A DNA stretch of 64,000 bases from NCBI RefSeq assembly GCF_004027225.2, contig NC_044279.2, forward strand, positions 51,298,744 to 51,362,743, written 5' to 3'. Source of the DNA: Strigops habroptila (Eukaryota; Chordata; Aves; Psittaciformes; Psittacidae). The position numbers and the translations under genes were made by a program. Shown here piece after piece: positions 20,601 through 34,100 of the stretch (position 1 is the stretch's first letter; the number at the start of each line of letters is the position of its first letter). Below the pieces are notes generated by a model. It saw nothing but the letters and a program-made list of their open reading frames with translations, was not told the origin of the DNA and made no database searches.

Positions 20601-23600
20601 CTGGTGAGCGGAGCAGATCTGTGGCTGCTGCCAGCTCCCATGTCAGCTGGGCTTTGACCGCTGCCCCTGTTGTGTCACAGGCAGCTGCCTCTGCTTTCAG
20701 TTTCGATTTTGAAGGCCATGGAAGCCTCATGCAGAGCTCCTCCCTGATACTGCGTCATCTAAATATGAGCAAGAAAACAAGCCGAGCCCAGCCACTGCTG
20801 TCTGAGCCAGGGCCAGGTTTGCACTTTCTTCTCCCAGCTGTGCTAACCAAGGTGAATAACTGACCGGGCTAAGCTCACCCAGGAAAGTTGTGTTACCAGT
20901 AGCTTGGGTGCCCGTGGAGGCTTTAAGACAAGTTTGTTTTGCTTGGACAATTCCGTACAGGTGCCTGACTGTGCCTGTGCCAACCGCAGTACCGCAGCGC
21001 TGTTGGAATTCAGTGACCACTTTGCCCTTCTCGCACTTTGAAGGCTGCTCCCCTCCCCATGCTTCCCAGACCCACCTTTGCCAGCACTCCCCCTCGCCTG
21101 CAGACACAATGGCTGCAAGAGAAGCAGCAAGCTGCCTGCTACAACAGGAAACCTGTGAAACCTGTGAAACCTCGAGTGATGTAAGGGGTAAAACTCTCCT
21201 TCCTTTAGGTGACCTGGCCAAATGCAGAACCATTTGTCTTGTCCTATAAGCAGCCTTCATGGTAGGTCTGTTAGGAGAGGTGTGTGTTGGAGAGTGATAT
21301 GTGTGGAACACCCTGTTCTGAAGCTGTTCACAGAGTCCCACCTAGTAATTCCACGTTTAGGCATAGTCTGGAAGCTTCCAGGTAGTACACGCGTTGTGAG
21401 CCTGTAATATTTGCACTCATGCCCAAGGGAACAAGGTAGGTGAAAGGAAATACGCGAGGAAGCCCTGAGAGAAACTCAGGGTTTAAAGCCATCAGGCAGC
21501 TGGTGGTGGGCAGGTGCCTTCCTAACTGGCCTGTGTGCATGGAATGCTTTTAGCATGGAAAAGGATCAGGATCAAGGTGGTTCAGATCACAGATGGCTTA
21601 GGCAGGGAGAAATCAGGGGTGGGAGCAAAAGGCTTGCAGCAGGAAGCTTAGCAGGACAGAGCTGCTGAGCTGAAAGTGGTGAATGGTGGGGACGCAGAAG
21701 GAAGCCTTGCGGCTGAACATGGCTGTCATCTAACACTGGGGCTGCTGGCTGGGAAATTGAGGAATGAGCAGAGACCACGGAGGCGAGACCTCTGTTCCTG
21801 TGAAGAGCCATGCATTGGCATGAGGCATGTTTGTGCTCTCCAGAGGGGAGGCCACAGAGTTTGGTCTCACGCCGCTCACTTTTCTGTTCCGCAGGAAGGA
21901 AAAGGGTGTATGATTTGGGTCTGGTGATAGCCAACTCCTTAGCTGACCGGAGCACTGCAGGGGAGGCTGCTGTTTTGCTGCCACAGGTGGAAGGCATATG
22001 CAGCTCCTTCACAAACATCCTCACTTTGCACTGGGGTCCTGTTTGCTGGGGTATTCAGGATGACTGCCACAGTGGGCCTGCTCTGCCACGCCACAGCACT
22101 TCTCCCTGGAGTCACTGTCCTCCTGAGGGGTGGCCGATCCCCTTCCCATCTCCTGCACGTCAGCCTTCATGAGTGTGACAGATGGCCAGTCATCCTGGTT
22201 TAGCATTTGCACACATCTTCATCTCTCCGGTCTTCTCTGCACTGCTCAGAGCAATCAACACACCATTTGGGAATGTTACTCTTGGAATGGGGCATCTTCC
22301 TGGCCGGAGCTGGTTGCCTGATTGTGCAGCTATGGTAAAAGTGCTCAGTACTCCCCAAGTACAGCAGCTCTGTCCTGCTAAGCTCCAGGGTCTCAGTCTC
22401 TGCTGATTGTAATGCCTCCTGGGATGCCATGACTGCCAGCAGAGAAAGGTCCAGTCAGACTCCAGCTCAAGGCTTGCCCTTGGTCCCAGCTGACCTTCTT
22501 ATTCTGGAGGCCTCCTTCCACACATTTGGCTGCCTCTCTGGCAGGTAGTTCACCCACCTTCTCGCCTTTGGGTAGGGAAGATTGTGCCTGAAGGCTGGGC
22601 AGGATGCAATATGCCCTGCTGTTCTCCTTTCTAGGGACATTTTACAGGTGTGCCCTGGCTGCCCCATTGGCTTCAGGTGCCCAAAGTCTACCTGCTGATG
22701 GAGCAGTTGAAGAGGATAGGTGTGATGGTGTGGTGTAGGGTAAGCAGGGGGATGATCAAAAACATGTCTCATGGATAAAGAATGGGAAGGCAAAGGAGAT
22801 AGAAAGCAGGACTTCTACATATGTGTGCCTGGAGATAGGAGAGATCTGATGGAGTGTTTGGGCTGCTGGGACCTGCAGGTGGGAAAGGAGCGCACTTCCC
22901 AGAAGCCAGCTTCCACTAAATTTTTGTGTGAGCATTTCTTCTTGGAATTGTTTCCTGAAACAGAAATGTCATTGCTTGTGTGCATTAAGATGCTCACATG
23001 GCTTTACAGTGGAATGAACTGCTCTGCAGCTCTTGGTTTCTCATGGTGCAGTTAAAGCAAACACAGCAACACTGTCAGCAGTTGTAGTAATATTAGCAAT
23101 CACAAGTAAAGCATGAGATGAGCTGGGCCTTCCAAAAGTGTTTTGCTTATTTTAGCCTACTGTTTTAAAAGTAAGTTCCTACACATGCTTCCAAGAAGTT
23201 GGTTATGACACTGGTCCTCATTCCTGAGGGAATATCCCCAGAACTCTGTTCCCTCTAGTTGCTCAAAAACCTTGTCAGCTATAGGTAGTACTGCCCCATA
23301 GTACCAAACTTGAGAGATTCCTGTGGGAATCCCTAAGCTGGTGAGAAGAAATCATAGAATGACAAACATAACAGATGTGTGTGTGGAATATTTCTTTCCA
23401 GTAACCCAGGGGTAATAAAATAGTCCTGACTGGTACTTCATTGTCTGGGCTTCCCTTTGCATTTGAAAAAAGGTCTAGGTCTGGTCTGTGTGGAAAACTA
23501 AGACTTGCCAATTGGTGTCTGTTGTGGTGTCTGTACTTGTCTTAAACGGCATAGTCTTCATCTTTTCTCCCCAGTGTCTGTACAATGCAGTACACCTTAA

Positions 23601-25165
23601 GAAGATGCAAACTATCCAGGCATATTACTGTAATGAATAAAATATTACCCAGGTATGTAAGAACACATGAATGGAAAGCAGGAACACAACAAACATATCC
23701 AATACTTTTCCCCAGCACTCTAGATTCTCACTGTTTTCAGCTGAGGACATTTCTGAAGCCATATATGTCTATTCAAAACTCCCAGTGGTCTACCTATAAG
23801 GCACATGTCCACCTGAATCCATGTTTGTTTTTTTGCACCCATGATATCCTTTAGCAAAGAGTTCCACAGACTTGACTATCTGTGTACAGATTTTATATCA
23901 AATGTTTTTGAGTGTAACATGTATTTGGTTTGTTGGTGAAAGGGGGAATGATTTTTGCAGCTTATAACTTGAGTTTCTTTACTCTGACCAAGGAACGGTG
24001 GCTTCAGCTGCTTGGTGAATAATCCCTCTACCTGAGAATCTTAGGAAACTTCCAAACAGAGTGAAGATGGGAAAATAGTAAAAATAAAAAAAAAAAAAAA
24101 GGAAAAAAGCAGCAGGAGGGAACTTAGCTCTCCACATAGTTCTTTCTGGAAGTGGAGTCTGCATCACAAAACCAGTAGATACTGTTTAAGAAAAATGATA
24201 CTTTATTTCCAGAGACTCCCTACAAAACTGGTTTAGAATATGGGATACTTCTTCATGCGGTGAGAAATTTCGTGTATACATTAGCCAATGTGGGTGAAAA
24301 TTTTTTTTTTTTTTTTTTTTAAAAGAGCAAGCATAATTTTGATTTCTGCAGGTATCTACTCCCTTGCTGGTAGAGTCATAATCCATAACCAAAGTCTTGG
24401 GAATTGTTTAAGCACATCACATACATGACACTTTCATGTGCCTTCATTGGCTAAAGAATTGGAGCTCAAGAATATGCCCTGGTATTTTGCAGCATGTTGT
24501 CTGTTCTTTTCTTCAGGCAGTAACGGCAGAGGGAATTGCAGTTTGTCTTGTCCCTGGCAGAATTTACTCTTCCCAAAATATACATCCTGTCTTGCTGTCC
24601 TGGTTTTCTGGAGCCTCGTGGTTTTTGAGGGGAGCCTCTCCTTCATTTTCCTTTCTTCCTTTTTTGAATCGCTCTTTGCACTACGATCATGACCTGAGCC
24701 AAAAAGGACAAAAAAACCAAATCCATATCAACTACTACAGAGTCACTACTTACTAAATAAGTACATGACTTCAGTTTCCTTCACAAGAAACTGTGGTATT
24801 ATGGCAGAAACATTTCGTTTAAGAAGGAGAGCAACAGCGTGATTCAAAATCTAGTACTAAAATGTGGGGACTTCAGCCGTAGGCACAGGACCTGGTTTTA
24901 TTGCTCCAGTGATATGATAGTCTATTGACCGCTCTCTGAAAAGGTTAATCCCAACATTTCTCAGGATCAGACCGTACATCCCTTTATGGCATGCTAATAC
25001 ATGTGAAAAGCAATGAACCACTGGCTAGAGCCTTTCCCACCAGTAACTGCAGAAGGATAGTGCAGGGTCAGAGGCACTATCCTTTGCCATTAAGTTGAGA
25101 TTTTCCAAGCTCTTTTCCCTTAGCTGTTTACAAAGAGGTTAATGAGCTTCTGGACTTCCAGTGTC
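20601..25165. other. Intergenic stretch and AGBL3 3' UTR, no gene recognised
   Basis: No convincing coding exon. Simple runs occur at about 24,087 (A) and 24,300 (T). TTTATT at about 24,200 (AATAAA on minus) is a candidate polyA signal for AGBL3, giving a 3' UTR of about 1 kb. Confidence 0.4.
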
Positions 25166-28100
25166 TCAGCTGGGAAGCTCCATGAAACCAGCTCTGGTAT
25201 CTGCCATGGCGTAGGAGTTTTCCAGCACTGCTAATGTACTGCCACCATCTGTCTTATCTCTTTCAGAAACGCACCAAACAAAACCCAATCCTATTCTTCG
25301 GTGTACTTCTAATAGAACAATAACAGAGAAACCTTTTGGAGATTGAAATGTCTTCTCTGCAGGCTTGGAGACACTTTTGTCCTTCTGTTTCTTCGTCTTC
25401 TGGGAGAACAGATTAAAGCTGGATGAATGGAAATTTTCTCTTGTGGATAGGATCATATCATGGCACACACTTTCTCCTGCCTCCTGAGGCACAGATGGTT
25501 TTTCATTATTTCCTTTAGCATTATGGGTGTGACTCTTGGAGCTAAAACACACAGAGGTCAGGCCAGAAAATATTTTATCTCAACACAAATTCATGACAAG
25601 ATATACATACAGATGACCACACAGAACAGAAAATCCTTACAGGTAAAATTCCTGCTACTTTAGTCAGAGCATTTCCTTAGAATCACATAATAGGGGGGGA
25701 AAAAAAAAAAAAAGAAGTAATTTACTGTATTTCAAACTACAAAGAACCATCATATTGTCTTAAGGACACTAGTGCCAATATCATGTAGCCACTATAACAC
25801 TATCCCTTCTGAGGCAGCAGGAAGTACCCATCACAGAAGCAGCAGCAGGTTACTTTTCCATCACAGAAGTAAAAAGTGGTGTTTGTGGCAGGATCTGCTG
25901 CAATCTAACTGGCTGGCTAACTCCACTTTGCTCTGTTACTCAACAACAGCCAGTTGTGCGCTCAGCAACACACAGGACGTTGTATGCTATCAGTAGGTGG
26001 GTACTTATGAAAGTAATACACACTGATAGCGTTACTGCCATGGGGCCTCACACACCCATCAGTGTACAACCTTCATTGTTCTTCATCAAAGCACCAAAAC
26101 CTAGAAGTGAAGGGAATGCATTACCAATGAGCTATGCACCAGCACCACGACAATACTCTGACTTTGGGATATCCAACCATTCTAAACTAGTAACTGTCTG
26201 TTTTGGACTGTCTGTGCCACCTAGCCTGGCTTGGCCTTTATTTTCTCACTTCTGCCCTGTTTCTTAGTAGACATATGGCCCTATCTTTTCCTTCCCTCCC
26301 AAGGCAGCGGCAATCATCCCTTCCTCCAGAAAAGCCCCAGATCATTGCCTATGTGCCAGTGAACAGCAAACAGGAGGAAAGCAGCTTCAGCCATGTGCTG
26401 AAGGAGGGGGTCTGGTACTCCAGATGAGATGGAGGAAAGAGGATTCTCTGCTTCTCTAATATGACCTTCCACTGCAGTCTCAACCATGGCATGAAATGGC
26501 CAAGGACAGCTGTCTAGTTTATGAATGAAAACCAATGAAGCACAATGTCAGAAGAGCATAAAAAGGAGGAGAAGGGATTTGGAGAGAAATCAGTCTGGGA
26601 TCATTTTCTCACTCCTGCTTTGTGAAAAATGCTAGACACCTGTAAAATAGAATAGTATCCTACCTGAGATCCTCTCCTACTTGTGTGGCAGAGGCTGAAA
26701 TTGGTGATTCTACTGTGAAACGTGAAAAAAGAAAAAAAAAAAGAAAACCAAAGAAAACCATTGGAAGTGCCTATCAGATTTAAAAAAAAAAAAAAAATCA
26801 ACACAATGAAACATCCAAATTTTGTCTTGGCCGGGTCAGACTCAATAACTGCCTGTGGCTCATACAGTTATAGTAAGTAGAGTTACAGTAAGCAGACATT
26901 GCTGGAGATTAAGCCATTTACTCAGATGACTAATTGTGGGGATTAAGTCTTCATATTGAGCAGATTATAACTCATATGCCCACCTCCCCTTCTTTATCTG
27001 TTGCCTACGAAAGGCTATCTGGGGATAAAGACACCAGGTAGCTCCCATTGAAATTGTTCCACTACACATAGAACTGTGAATCAGGAAGTAGAGGTGCCAA
27101 AGGCAACATGACTATTTTGTGTTGGTACTCATGCGACTCTGCTGAAGAACACGTCTTGCTCCTAGTGTCTGCTCCAAGGAAAGCACATGTTCGACATTCA
27201 AATGACACTGGACTAGAGTCATAACAGACATCTCCAGGGCACGAATACTATGTCAAACCCCACTGGTCAAGCAAGGTGGGAGTGGGTGCCACCTGGCTGT
27301 CTTGCCAGGTGATACGTGTTCATGAGCTGTTCAGCTGCTAGTGCTCACTGCACTGGTGCTCACTGGTGGCTGACTGGGTAAGAACAAGGTGCCCCGGGGC
27401 ATAAGCAGTGCCAGCACCCAGGGAAGATAGACGTTAAGTAGTGTGGCAGCCTCCAGAGTGGTGGTGCCACTGCACCCAGGCAGCAGCTGAACCGAGGTCC
27501 AGTGCAGGTGAGATGAAAGTGCCTGAGTGACAGCAACTTTTGGGATAGAAGTTATTTCTTCTCAGGTGTATATACAGCACCTGCCCTTATTACACACCCT
27601 GCTTATAAGACATCTCTGGAATAGCAGTAGGAGGGAGAAAAAGGGGATATAAGGTGTTTTACAGGCTGTAGGATAGTCTTGCAGTCTGGATCTAAACAAA
27701 GTATTAACAGTCATGATTCTGTTTTTCTTTCCTTCCTCCTAGCAACATCAATTCCAGGAAAGCCAAGAAGAACATGATCTATTACATTTTTACCCTTGGA
27801 TATGGTACACAATAGCTAGGAAAGAACAGCTGCAACTGGGAAAGAAAGTGTTTTAAAGTCATCCAAGACTGCAAAAGCACTTAAAAATGTGTTCATTAAT
27901 CTCCTCGTTGGCAGGCAAGCCCTCATCAGTCATAACACTTAAATGTACTCAACTGTACCATACTTGAATTGTGCTTAAACAGTACTTAACCGCTCATCCC
28001 ACGGAGGCCAATTACAGCTTAACGCAGACTTGCATGAGACTTAATGAGGTGGCACAGGGGGAATAATTTGTAACACCATCTCTCCCTCCATACTGCAGGT

Positions 28101-31100
28101 GGCTCATGTATCTTCCTTCTCAAGACATGCATCTCCAGTGCATCGGCTGGTGTGACAGGCACAGCCCTGCCACCAACAGCACGTGAAGACCACATCTCCT
28201 CAAGTGGCAAAATCACTGCTGCAGGCCAAGCCCGGGGCCTCTCCCTCAGCATGACCTGACCCAGCAGATGCATCTTATCAGCTGGTGAGCTATAGTGCTA
28301 CATTGCAAATACTAGTCCTGCAGCGTATGGTGAGGCAGAAAACTACTGCGTAAGGTCCATGATCAATGTGTGAGACGAACCAGCTATGACAGGGCATAGG
28401 GAGGCATGTCCCTTGGACACAAATATTTACAGCATTTTATGGCTCCTTTTATTCTAAGTGAAGAGGTGCTTTATACAGTTAATACTGAATTTTATTAATA
28501 ATACTTAACCCAGCTGGCTAAAATAAAGTAGGGAGGGCAAAACCCAGGGAAAGCTTCCAGTTATATTTACATAGGTTTGAAAAAATACATTAAGAACACG
28601 GGATTCCCTCAATCAGTGAATCCAGTCCTTGCTTATCTTGGGCACGAACCCTATCACAAACCAGATATTCACCTGTTAGCTTTCCAGCTACCATGCCATT
28701 TGGGGGTTTTTTGTGTGTGGTTTTGGCTTTGGTATTGTTTTGTCTGGTTAGGTTCTCTAAGACAAAACCAAAGTAGTCATAAGGCAGAATAGCTCTGTGT
28801 GTCTGTCTGAGAAAAACAAGACAAGAATTCAAAACCAAGCACACAGGCATTACTAAAACATACGACTACAGCATGACACTGTTAGATTTTCAGCACCTGG
28901 AGTGTGAAAATCACATGAATAAGGATTGTCCTGAGGATTAATTCCAGGATCCTTAATGTAGGCAGAGAATAAGTAATATGTTCTCACCTTCCTCTGTTTA
29001 ACTGATCTGTGATAGCTCTCTATGAATCCATAAATCCCTCTTGTATATAAAACCATAGATAATAGGGAGGACTTAATATTTCACATCCTGTCCTCACCGA
29101 GGAATTCTACATCTCTGCTCATGACAATAACAGCTGAAATACTGTTCTGTATAATTTGCTGGCATGACATCTGGAAAAGATTTTAAAGCTCTTATTTCAT
29201 AAGAAGAATCCTCTTTTTTTTTTTTTTCCTTTTTGTAATTCTTGGACTATTTCATGAGGCTTGTTCAGCTGTGTAGGAAAGGTCAGAATTGAAGAGAAAT
29301 GTGCTATCAGCTTTGCAAACTTTTGGCAATAATACAAGCTGCAAGAATTTTAAAATAGCGACACGATGCTGTAATTAACACTGCTCACAGGTGTCTATTG
29401 AATAAATAAAAACAATGGCAAAAATCAACTTGTGACATTGTGAGGTGAAGAAAGGCAGTTTTGTATTCAGGACATTTCTACTTCACTCTTTTCCTCACCT
29501 ATTAACTTGTTGGTTTTGTAAGCTTGATAGTGGGCTGTTTCTTATCGCTTTGTGGGTATCTGCAAAACCACAAAGTTTGACACTAAGCATAACAATTTCC
29601 ATCGTGTTTCAGTACTCTGTCCACATCAATGTTTTCAATTAAAACTCTAACACTCTACGAAACCCTACCCTTCAACTTCAGAATTCAGTAAACTATACGT
29701 TCCTGTAAGAAGCCTATTCTGTCATCTGTCTGATGAAAATCAGATTTTTAAGGTGTGAAAGAACCACAAATTATCTCATCATTTGTTCCACCTACCATGA
29801 AAAACAGGCTAGCAATTTCATTCAGTTTTCTGTGACCCCTGTTGTAGGCTGCATGTTTGACTGAAGCAAGATAGAAAACTCACATCTGGAGTTTTCTGAC
29901 TCAATGCCAAAATGCAAATCTCATTTCTAATGCAAATTTGTCTCTCATCCACTGCAGTCACAGCTTCTCAAGCTTTCTTTTTCATCAACTGAGGCTATGT
30001 CTGCTACTTTGAGCTACTCTGCTGAAGAATGTTGTTATATTTTAGGGGACAATTTTCATTCCATGAAGTCTCATTTCATCATAAAGTGACTGAACTCCCT
30101 TAAGTGTCATGACTAGAAATTGTCACTGGTTCTTAAATACTTTCATTATTTATTTATTTATTTTTAAAATCTTAAAAATAATGCTAACACCAGAAGCAGT
30201 TAAAGGAATTCAGTATTAGTCTCAGAGAAGTTCTATGGAGAAGTCAAGATAGCTTTTCCCTCCTTCTATTTTCACATAGGTAAGAACTATATTTGTCCTG
30301 GTGGCACATAAACAGAACTCATGTTCATAGAATCATAGAATCATAGAATAGTTAGGGTTGGAAAGGACCTTAAGATCATTTAGTTCCAACCCCCCTGCCA
30401 TGGGCAGGGACACCTTGCCCTAAACCGCGTGGTCCAAGGCTCTGTCCAACCTGGCCTTGAACACCGCCAGGGATGGAGCATCCACAACCTCCCTGGGCAA
30501 CCCATTCCAGTGCCTCACCACCCTCACTGTAAAGAACTTCTTCCTTATATGTAACCTAAACTTCCCCTGTTTAAGTTTGAACCCATTACCCCTTGTCCTA
30601 CCACTACAGTCCCTAAGGAAGAGTCCCTCCCCAGCATCCTTATAGACCCCCTTCAGATACTGGAAGGCTGCTATGAGGTCTGAGCTACTTGTTTAGTCTG
30701 ACGTCTAAATCTTCCCCAGATTTCCTAGTGCTTGCAATGATGCAAGTCCTCCAGATCTGTTTCCGTAGCCTCCACATTTGCTTCTTTCATTTGTCTGTAC
30801 TGAAGCCAAAAAGTTCCATAGGATTTGTTCTGCCCTGTTTGACTGATGAAAGTTTTCTTCTCTAGTTTCTCTGGACCAAATGAGCATATTATCACAAATG
30901 CATGCACCATACTGCCAATAGGAGCAAATATTTTTTCACCTCTCTGGAATTTGCCTCGGCTTCAGTTTTTCTCCAATGAGAGTGTTTCCAATCAGTAAAG
31001 CAGAGGGTAAGAATGTGATGAAGACAGTTTAAACTAAAGAAAAATGAGGTCTTCTAAATGCTGAGACTGAATGAAATCCCAGCCATAGAATTCTGTACTT

Positions 31101-34100
31101 TTTGGAACATACTCTTTACTGAAGTTTGATATTATAGAAAAAATTTGACTTACTGGGATTTGAAGAATTAAACAAACATACAATGTTTACCTTTTTTCAC
31201 TGGGTCAGAGACCTGAAATACCTTATGTTGAGTTTCAATGCCTTGAGTCTGCGAAACAGAATAGAAACACGAATGAATAATTAATAAGTTTCTAAAGACT
31301 AAATACCTAAAAAGGTATTATCAGTCAGCCACTTTATGGCTTGTTCAAGGAGTGTACACTAGGTTACAACAGGGGAAGTTTGGTAAGGGTTCAATAACTA
31401 CTGGGAAAAGAGTTAACATATAAAGGCTGGGGTCTTTCTTTTTCTCTTTCTTTCCTTTTCTCCTTCTCTTCTCTTATTCTTTTCTCTCTTTTCTTTCCTT
31501 TCTTTTCTTTTCTTTTCTTTTCTTTTCTTTTCTTTTCTTTTCTTTTCTTTTCTTTTCTTTTCTTTTCTTTTCTTTCTTTTCTTTCTCTTCTTTTCTCTTC
31601 TTTTCTCTTCTTTTCTCTTCTTTTCTTTTCTTTTCTTTTCTTTTCTTTTCTTTTCTTTTTCTTTTCTTTTCTTTTCCTTTTCTTTTCTTTTCCTTTTTTC
31701 TTTTCTTCTTTCCTCTTTCCTTCTTTCTTTCCTTCTTTTCTTTCTCTTTCTCTCTTTCTTTTTCTCTCTCTTTCTTTCTCTCTTTCTTTTTCTCTCTTTC
31801 TCTCTCTTTCTCTGCTCTTTTTTCTTTTCTCTCTTTTCTTTCTCTGCTCTTTTTTTTCTTCTCTCTCTTTTCTTTCTTTTATTTGTTTTCTCTCTTTTCT
31901 TTCTCTGCTCTTTTTTTTCTTTTCTCTCTTTTCTTTCTTTTATTTGTTTTCTCTCTTTTCTCTCTTTCTCTCCTTCCACACACCACCACCACCACTACCC
32001 AACCCCCAGCAGAAGCCAAGCTAGGCATTCAGTATTTGGCCTGATTTTCAAAAGCTCAGAAAAGACAGCAACTTGTGTTCACTTTGTAAGCTGTCGGGTG
32101 CTCAGCATTATAAAACATATTTCAGTTAAATTCCTTTTCATGAAAGTAGGAACATAACATCAGACTACATTATTTTCATCTATGATTTTTAAGTGTGTGT
32201 CAGCTACAACGAGGCTCATATTGTTGAAATCGTTATGTAGGATACCAAACAATAATAATGGAGAAGTGAAGTTTTAAAAAAGATTAGATCTTATATCAAC
32301 TATTCCAACAATGACCCTTTAGTAAACTTAATTCCATGGTGGCTGCTAGAGAGGCTAATGCAGAGTACCAAATCACACACTCTGACTGGTAGGAAGGGGG
32401 ATGATGCAGCTTCACAAATATTGCCAGCACAAGTATTTCAGAGCTTGGGCTTGGTAATGATCCCAAAGTTAATTAAAAAAATTATTGCCTGTTTCCCTAA
32501 AATGTCTTGTGACCTTTCCCTTTCTCTTCACAGCACTCTACTGAACTGGAAAACACAACAGAAAATACGTCAATGGACTTGGCAAAAGTCTTGTTCAATG
32601 AAACTGGAAGTGAAACAGGTCCAGCTGACGGAGTGAGATGATAGTAGTTTTGGAGACTGAAGAAGAGCTGGTGTCATCTCCAGCTCCAAAGCATATTCCT
32701 TGACAGAAAGATCTGCGTTGAATAATGTATAATTTTACCATTTTTTCCTGCCCCAGACTTGCTGGTGTTGATACTTCATTCATAGATAAAATAGACAATA
32801 AAAAGCAATGGGCACTCTAGGTCAGCAGCTTTTGGTGACAAAGTTGTTTGTCTAAAGTTATAATTGTTGAATTAAGTTGTCATATATCAGTGTCTCGGTA
32901 GAAGAAGAGCACATCATTTTTCTACAGGGATGAAAAATACTCACATTTTTGCTTTCATGACTTCTGTCCTTAGCAATGCTGTGAAAATGTTCTCCTGATG
33001 CTTTGTTTTTTTTCTGCACAGAAAATAGTATGTAACCATTTTGATTCATAGCGGAATATTATAGTTACAATGAAAAAAACCTACCCCAACAAAACAAACC
33101 AGTTGTAAATAAACATGATAGTCACAATGCCAGAAGGAACATAGGTAAGCAAGCTGCTTGAGATTGAATTCCTTATGTTGTTCAGCAAATATTTATGAAC
33201 CTGGACACAAACATACCATATCGACAAGGGACGTCACTTCCTACTCAGTATGGCTTGTTTATTTTAGTCTGGGAACCTGGACAGCCCTGCTTTCTCAGTA
33301 GTATTAATTGCTACAATTGTTTTTCCGAAGTTGCGGCTTCTGAAAAGAAAGACTGGCATAAAATGCAAAAAGCTTGGGAATCACTGGTCTACCTATTGAA
33401 CCAATGAAAGCCTTAATAAAGCAATTACCATTATAATGTTTATGTACATAAAAATACCCATGAAAATATTAACGTGACTTCGTCTTTCCAAACAACAGTT
33501 TGCTTTCTCTAGGTAACAATAACAGTGCTCCTGTTTCACATCTGAGGGCCATAGTTTTCTAGGTTGAACACCAGTAAAGTGCTGTTGAGGGCTACTTACA
33601 GCTCCAGCATGAATTTCTGTCAAAAAAATGACTGTACCTGTGACATTCCTTGCTATTCACCTTTTGCAAATGCCTTTAAGAAATTCCATCAAGAACAACA
33701 ATAAAAATTTTGGTAAGACTTTTGATCTAACAACCTTAATTAGTCACTGAAGTGGATCCACATGGGAAAACAGAGCTCTAATTCACTGTGTGAGAGATGC
33801 ATGAATGCAATTCATACAATTTCATTGCATGACAGATGTCTTTGCCTACGTTTCACACAGAAATTATAAAACAGGACCTAGTGAAGTTCAACTTAACTAA
33901 TAGTTTTGCAATGTATATTTGTGTTCATAGGTATTGGCAAGCACAGCCTTACGGAATAAGGTGCTTAGGTGGCCAAAGCTGTGTCCAGTCCTGACCATAC
34001 TCATCCTCTCCTAAGACAGGGACTTGATGGGATGGGCTTTGTACCCAGAGGGATCTTTATTGGAAAAGACTTCCCCTTATAGTTTATGAAATTAGTGACT

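Noticed and set aside
31413-31979. Lys/Arg/Glu-rich frame of 188 codons on the minus strand
   Set aside because: Translation of the TTTTC satellite, within an AGBL3 intron.
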